This document shows, one piece after another, positions 4,708 through 7,584 of a DNA stretch of 7,584 nucleotides; position 1 is the stretch's first letter; each line of letters starts with the position of its first letter. The stretch spans positions 1-7,584 of the forward strand of contig JAHEYM010000182.1 of assembly GCA_023251595.1 (NCBI GenBank), written 5' to 3'. This stretch comes from Bacteroidota bacterium. GTDB lineage: Bacteria; Bacteroidota; Bacteroidia; AKYH767-A; JABDAW01. The position numbers and the translations under genes were made by a program. The notes beneath the pieces were generated by a model, which saw nothing but the letters and a program-made list of their open reading frames with translations, did not search any database and was not told the DNA's origin.

Positions 4708-7584
4708 ATGTCTCCTTCCTATTCTTCAAAACTTAAAGCGATCATCTGGGAGTATATCCACAATGAAACGGAAGCGGCTATCATCAGCCGTGGGAAGCGG
4801 CTTTTGAGAGAAAAAAGAGTTGAGCTTGTGGAACATAATCTTTCAGATCACAGCGCAATGTTGAGGGTAGAAAGCGAGAGTCAGACAAAAAAATATAATG
4901 TTCGTGTTCTGCATTATAGTGATCCGGTTCTGATTCGTGGTGAATGTGATTGTCCGGATGAATATCGTACCGTTTGTAAACATCAGGTTGCAGCGTTTTT
5001 CTTCCTCGCAGAAAACGTAATATTTGATATTTCTCTTCAGAAAAACATCCCAAGACAATCGGCGGCAGATAAATTAAAACAGAATGATAATCCGGTAGAA
5101 CGGGAACTATATATAGAAAATATTGATCTCGATTTTATCAGGAATCTCGCGGGTCGTGATAACGCCCGCGTGGGAACTGACCTCGTAAATCTCGACAGGG
5201 TCAGGATTAAAAGCACGGAAGAAAAAACAGTATATGCGCAGGTCTTTCATCGCCTGAGTCCGCATAAGGTCATGATCAGAAAAAATGAAAAAGGAACGAT
5301 CAGCAGCAGTTGTGATTGCGATAACCGGACCTATGCAATCTGCGAACATCGTTATGCAGTTTTCCTTTTTGTAGCGCAACGTTTTGGTACAAGATATCTT
5401 GATCTGCTGCGGGATTGGTCGACAGAGAAAAAAAGATTATTGGCCGAATATGGTTTTAGTTTGAAAGATCCAATCGATGAGTTGTTCGAATTTACCTTCG
5501 ACGACAAGATGCAACTTGTCTTAAAACCAAAAGATCCATCCGTGCAAAAACTCTCGAAATATAACACGTGGAGTTCGATGGAAATTTTGAAATTAGGGGC
5601 TGTTGGACAACAACACGCATTTTTTATTCAGGACAATGCCTTTCGTAAAAATTATGTGGTTGGGTTAATTTTCGATTTCACCATTCCGTATTTTCCATTT
5701 TTCACTATCACACCGGTAAGAGGCAGAATTAATAAATCAAGAATCGGTTTTGCAGGAGGACTCGAGTCATTCAGCTACGACGATCCACCGAAAGATGTGA
5801 TGATCGATGAGCACATGACCGTTGCACTTCAACTCATGCAACAGATTACGGAAGCACAGCTTATACGATTTATAAAGGCAGTTTCAAATACAGATCCGCC
5901 TAATATTCTGGAGAATCAGGAATTCCGGAACTTCAGATTTACCGACGAACAATTTGGATTTATGCGTGCTTATCTGCATGGTCATTTGTCGCGTATATTT
6001 GATGAACTTGTTTTATTTGATCATTCTTATATATTCGAAGATGGTGTAAAAGCCATGGCGACGAATATAAACAAGATCAGAATTTCTCCCGCGAAAGCCA
6101 TCCCTTCTTTTCGTCTTGAATTACATACAGTATTTGCTGAAGTCCGGCTACTGATGCAGATTGAGGGCGCAGAACTTGCGGAAGGTCCCTTTAAAATAAT
6201 GTCTGACCTGTTTCTAATATATGACAATTATATTCACTTAATCAGAAGTCCTGAAGATTCATTAATTCTGCGTCATTTCGCAAAGACGGGATCTGTGAAA
6301 GTTCACAAATCGGATTTCAAAGGATTCATGAATTCGTTTGTTCTTCCTCTTGCTTCAAAATATCATGTCGATATTCCCGAAGATCTTATTGGTGGAAAAG
6401 AGGCGCCTGAGCCAAGACCGGCGGTATTTCTGAAAGAACTTCACGATCAGTTTTTATTGGTTATTCCTGCTTTCAAATATAATGATCAGCTGCTCGAATA
6501 TTCTGAGGCGACTGAATTTATGAGTGAAAAAGATGGTCAGTTTCATCTTGTGCAGCGTAATCAGGAAAAAGAAAAAGAATTCATTTCATTTATACAAACA
6601 CTTCACCCCGATTTCGCCACGCAAAGCGATGGTAATTTTTATATATCGTTCGAACAGGCTTTGGCAAACCGATGGTTTTTTAATTTGTATGAAAAATTAA
6701 ATGAAAAAGGGGCTGAAGTTTTCGGTTATAAGGAACTGAAAAGATTTCGCTATAACCCGAACAAGCCGAAAATGAAGGTGCGCGTGGGTTCCGGCATCGA
6801 CTGGTTTGATGTGCAGATGGAAGTTTCATTTGGTGAACAATCTGTTCCACTAAAAGAAATTAAACGCGCAATTATCAAAAAATCTAATTTTGTTATGCTG
6901 AGTGACGGCAGCTTTGGTATTTTACCGGAAGAGTGGATAAAAAAATATTATATGATTTTCCGAATGGGTTCGGAAGAAAAATCATCGGTAAAAATTTCGA
7001 AACTCCACATGTCGCTTATTGATGAATTGCATGATCAGATTGATGATGAGAAAATATTACGGGAATTAAATGAGAAAAAAGAAAAGATGCGGAATTTTGA
7101 TCGCATCGACGAAAAAGAAATTCCTGAAGAAATCAGAGCTACACTTCGTCCATATCAAAAAGCCGGATTTAACTGGTTTAATTTTCTGAATGAATTTGGT
7201 TGGGGTGGTTGTCTTGCCGATGATATGGGATTGGGAAAAACGCTGCAGGCACTCACATTAATTCAACACATAAAAAGCACGAATATTAATAAAAATATTC
7301 ACTCAACACATTTGATTATTTGTCCGAATTCGTTAATTTTTAATTGGGAGAATGAAATTTCCAAGTTTTGTCCGGGTCTTACTTATCTCATTCATCATGG
7401 ATCGAAACGTGCTTCGACCAATAGACAATTTTCAACAAAGGATATTATTCTTACAACATATGGAACTGCCCGTTCCGATATTGAAATGTTTTCCGGGACA
7501 GATTTTCATTATGTTATTTTGGATGAATCTCAGGCGATTAAAAATCCGGATTCAAAAATTACGAAAGCGGTTCAGTTACTAAAA
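4708..7584 (+). CDS. SNF2-family helicase with two SWIM zinc motifs, 3' end beyond the window
   Basis: An uninterrupted frame of 959 codons runs from ATG 4708 to the right edge. Two SWIM-type zinc motifs of form CxCx7CxH lie near the N-terminus: Cys80, Cys82, Cys90, His92 and Cys202, Cys204, Cys212, His214. A long middle region (about 230-680) shows no motif I can name. Residues about 688-770, with GIDWFDVQMEVSF and SDGSFGILPEEW, resemble the bacterial SNF2-associated domain. The ATPase lobe starts at LRPYQKAGFNW (813-823), with Walker A DDMGLGKT (838-845), motif Ia ICPNSLIFNWENE (from 871), motif Ib TTYGT (916-920) and Walker B/motif II DESQAIKN (939-946). Motifs III-VI would lie downstream, so the full protein is probably about 1,300 residues or more. 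Such proteins are expected to be DNA-dependent ATPase translocases acting on DNA or protein-DNA complexes; SWIM domains bind nucleic acid or protein. The specific role is unknown. The gene is in the same frame as waaA, separated from it by the TAA and eight further codons. Confidence 0.94.
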   Translation, partial: MSPSYSSKLKAIIWEYIHNETEAAIISRGKRLLREKRVELVEHNLSDHSAMLRVESESQTKKYNVRVLHYSDPVLIRGECDCPDEYRTVCKHQVAAFFFLAENVIFDISLQKNIPRQSAADKLKQNDNPVERELYIENIDLDFIRNLAGRDNARVGTDLVNLDRVRIKSTEEKTVYAQVFHRLSPHKVMIRKNEKGTISSSCDCDNRTYAICEHRYAVFLFVAQRFGTRYLDLLRDWSTEKKRLLAEYGFSLKDPIDELFEFTFDDKMQLVLKPKDPSVQKLSKYNTWSSMEILKLGAVGQQHAFFIQDNAFRKNYVVGLIFDFTIPYFPFFTITPVRGRINKSRIGFAGGLESFSYDDPPKDVMIDEHMTVALQLMQQITEAQLIRFIKAVSNTDPPNILENQEFRNFRFTDEQFGFMRAYLHGHLSRIFDELVLFDHSYIFEDGVKAMATNINKIRISPAKAIPSFRLELHTVFAEVRLLMQIEGAELAEGPFKIMSDLFLIYDNYIHLIRSPEDSLILRHFAKTGSVKVHKSDFKGFMNSFVLPLASKYHVDIPEDLIGGKEAPEPRPAVFLKELHDQFLLVIPAFKYNDQLLEYSEATEFMSEKDGQFHLVQRNQEKEKEFISFIQTLHPDFATQSDGNFYISFEQALANRWFFNLYEKLNEKGAEVFGYKELKRFRYNPNKPKMKVRVGSGIDWFDVQMEVSFGEQSVPLKEIKRAIIKKSNFVMLSDGSFGILPEEWIKKYYMIFRMGSEEKSSVKISKLHMSLIDELHDQIDDEKILRELNEKKEKMRNFDRIDEKEIPEEIRATLRPYQKAGFNWFNFLNEFGWGGCLADDMGLGKTLQALTLIQHIKSTNINKNIHSTHLIICPNSLIFNWENEISKFCPGLTYLIHHGSKRASTNRQFSTKDIILTTYGTARSDIEMFSGTDFHYVILDESQAIKNPDSKITKAVQLLK

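Noticed and set aside
4784..5567. Several minus-strand frames of 71-90 codons
   Set aside because: They are antisense shadows of the long helicase frame, overlap one another in different frames, and lack family features.
7352..7582. Plus-strand 76-codon frame near the right edge, possible sign of a frameshift
   Set aside because: The helicase frame stays open with correct motifs Ia, Ib and II across the same bases, so no frameshift is needed.
4708..7584. SNF2 helicase as part of an antiphage defence system
   Set aside because: SNF2 proteins occur in some defence systems, but the visible neighbours are envelope biosynthesis genes, with no methylase, nuclease or phospholipase-D partner in the window. 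The sequence here does not support the claim.

Overview
The window looks like chromosomal DNA from a member of the Bacteroidota, perhaps a Chitinophagia/Sphingobacteriia-like or uncultured lineage. The evidence is moderately AT-rich genes, TAnnTTTG-type promoter elements, no Shine-Dalgarno-like leaders that I could rely on, a small outer-membrane barrel gene next to waaA, a very large SWIM/SNF2 helicase of a type common in this phylum, and a dispersed 'CCTTCGAC..CGCTCAGG' palindromic repeat. The phylum assignment is inference from family resemblance, not from a search.

Left half (1-2474, minus strand): a tight nucleotide-sugar operon, transcribed right to left as ugd, uxs, galE. Ugd oxidises UDP-glucose to UDP-glucuronate, the UXS-type enzyme decarboxylates that to UDP-xylose, and the third gene, cut by the window edge, is a GalE-type 4-epimerase. 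The ugd and uxs genes overlap by 8 bases and uxs and galE are 19 bases apart. The products are activated sugars for cell-surface polysaccharide.

Middle (2475-2542): a 68-base divergent intergenic region with TAnnTTTG-like elements on both strands.

Right half (2543-7584, plus strand): an exported beta-barrel-like protein of unknown function; then, 11 bases later, waaA (Kdo transferase of lipid A/LPS core synthesis); then, 24 bases later, a very long open frame running off the right edge. This last gene is a SNF2-family helicase with two N-terminal SWIM-type zinc motifs of identical spacing. Its first helicase lobe is complete to motif II (DESQ), and the second lobe lies outside the window.

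The window is mainly ordinary envelope-biosynthesis housekeeping. The points worth a second look are a dispersed palindromic repeat that supplies part of the C-terminal tail of WaaA, the duplicated SWIM module in the helicase, the unknown barrel protein coupled to waaA, an 8-base tandem repeat across the uxs stop codon, and the shared divergent promoter region. I found no RNA genes, CRISPR arrays, insertion sequences or clear terminators, and no gene-free stretch over 300 bases.
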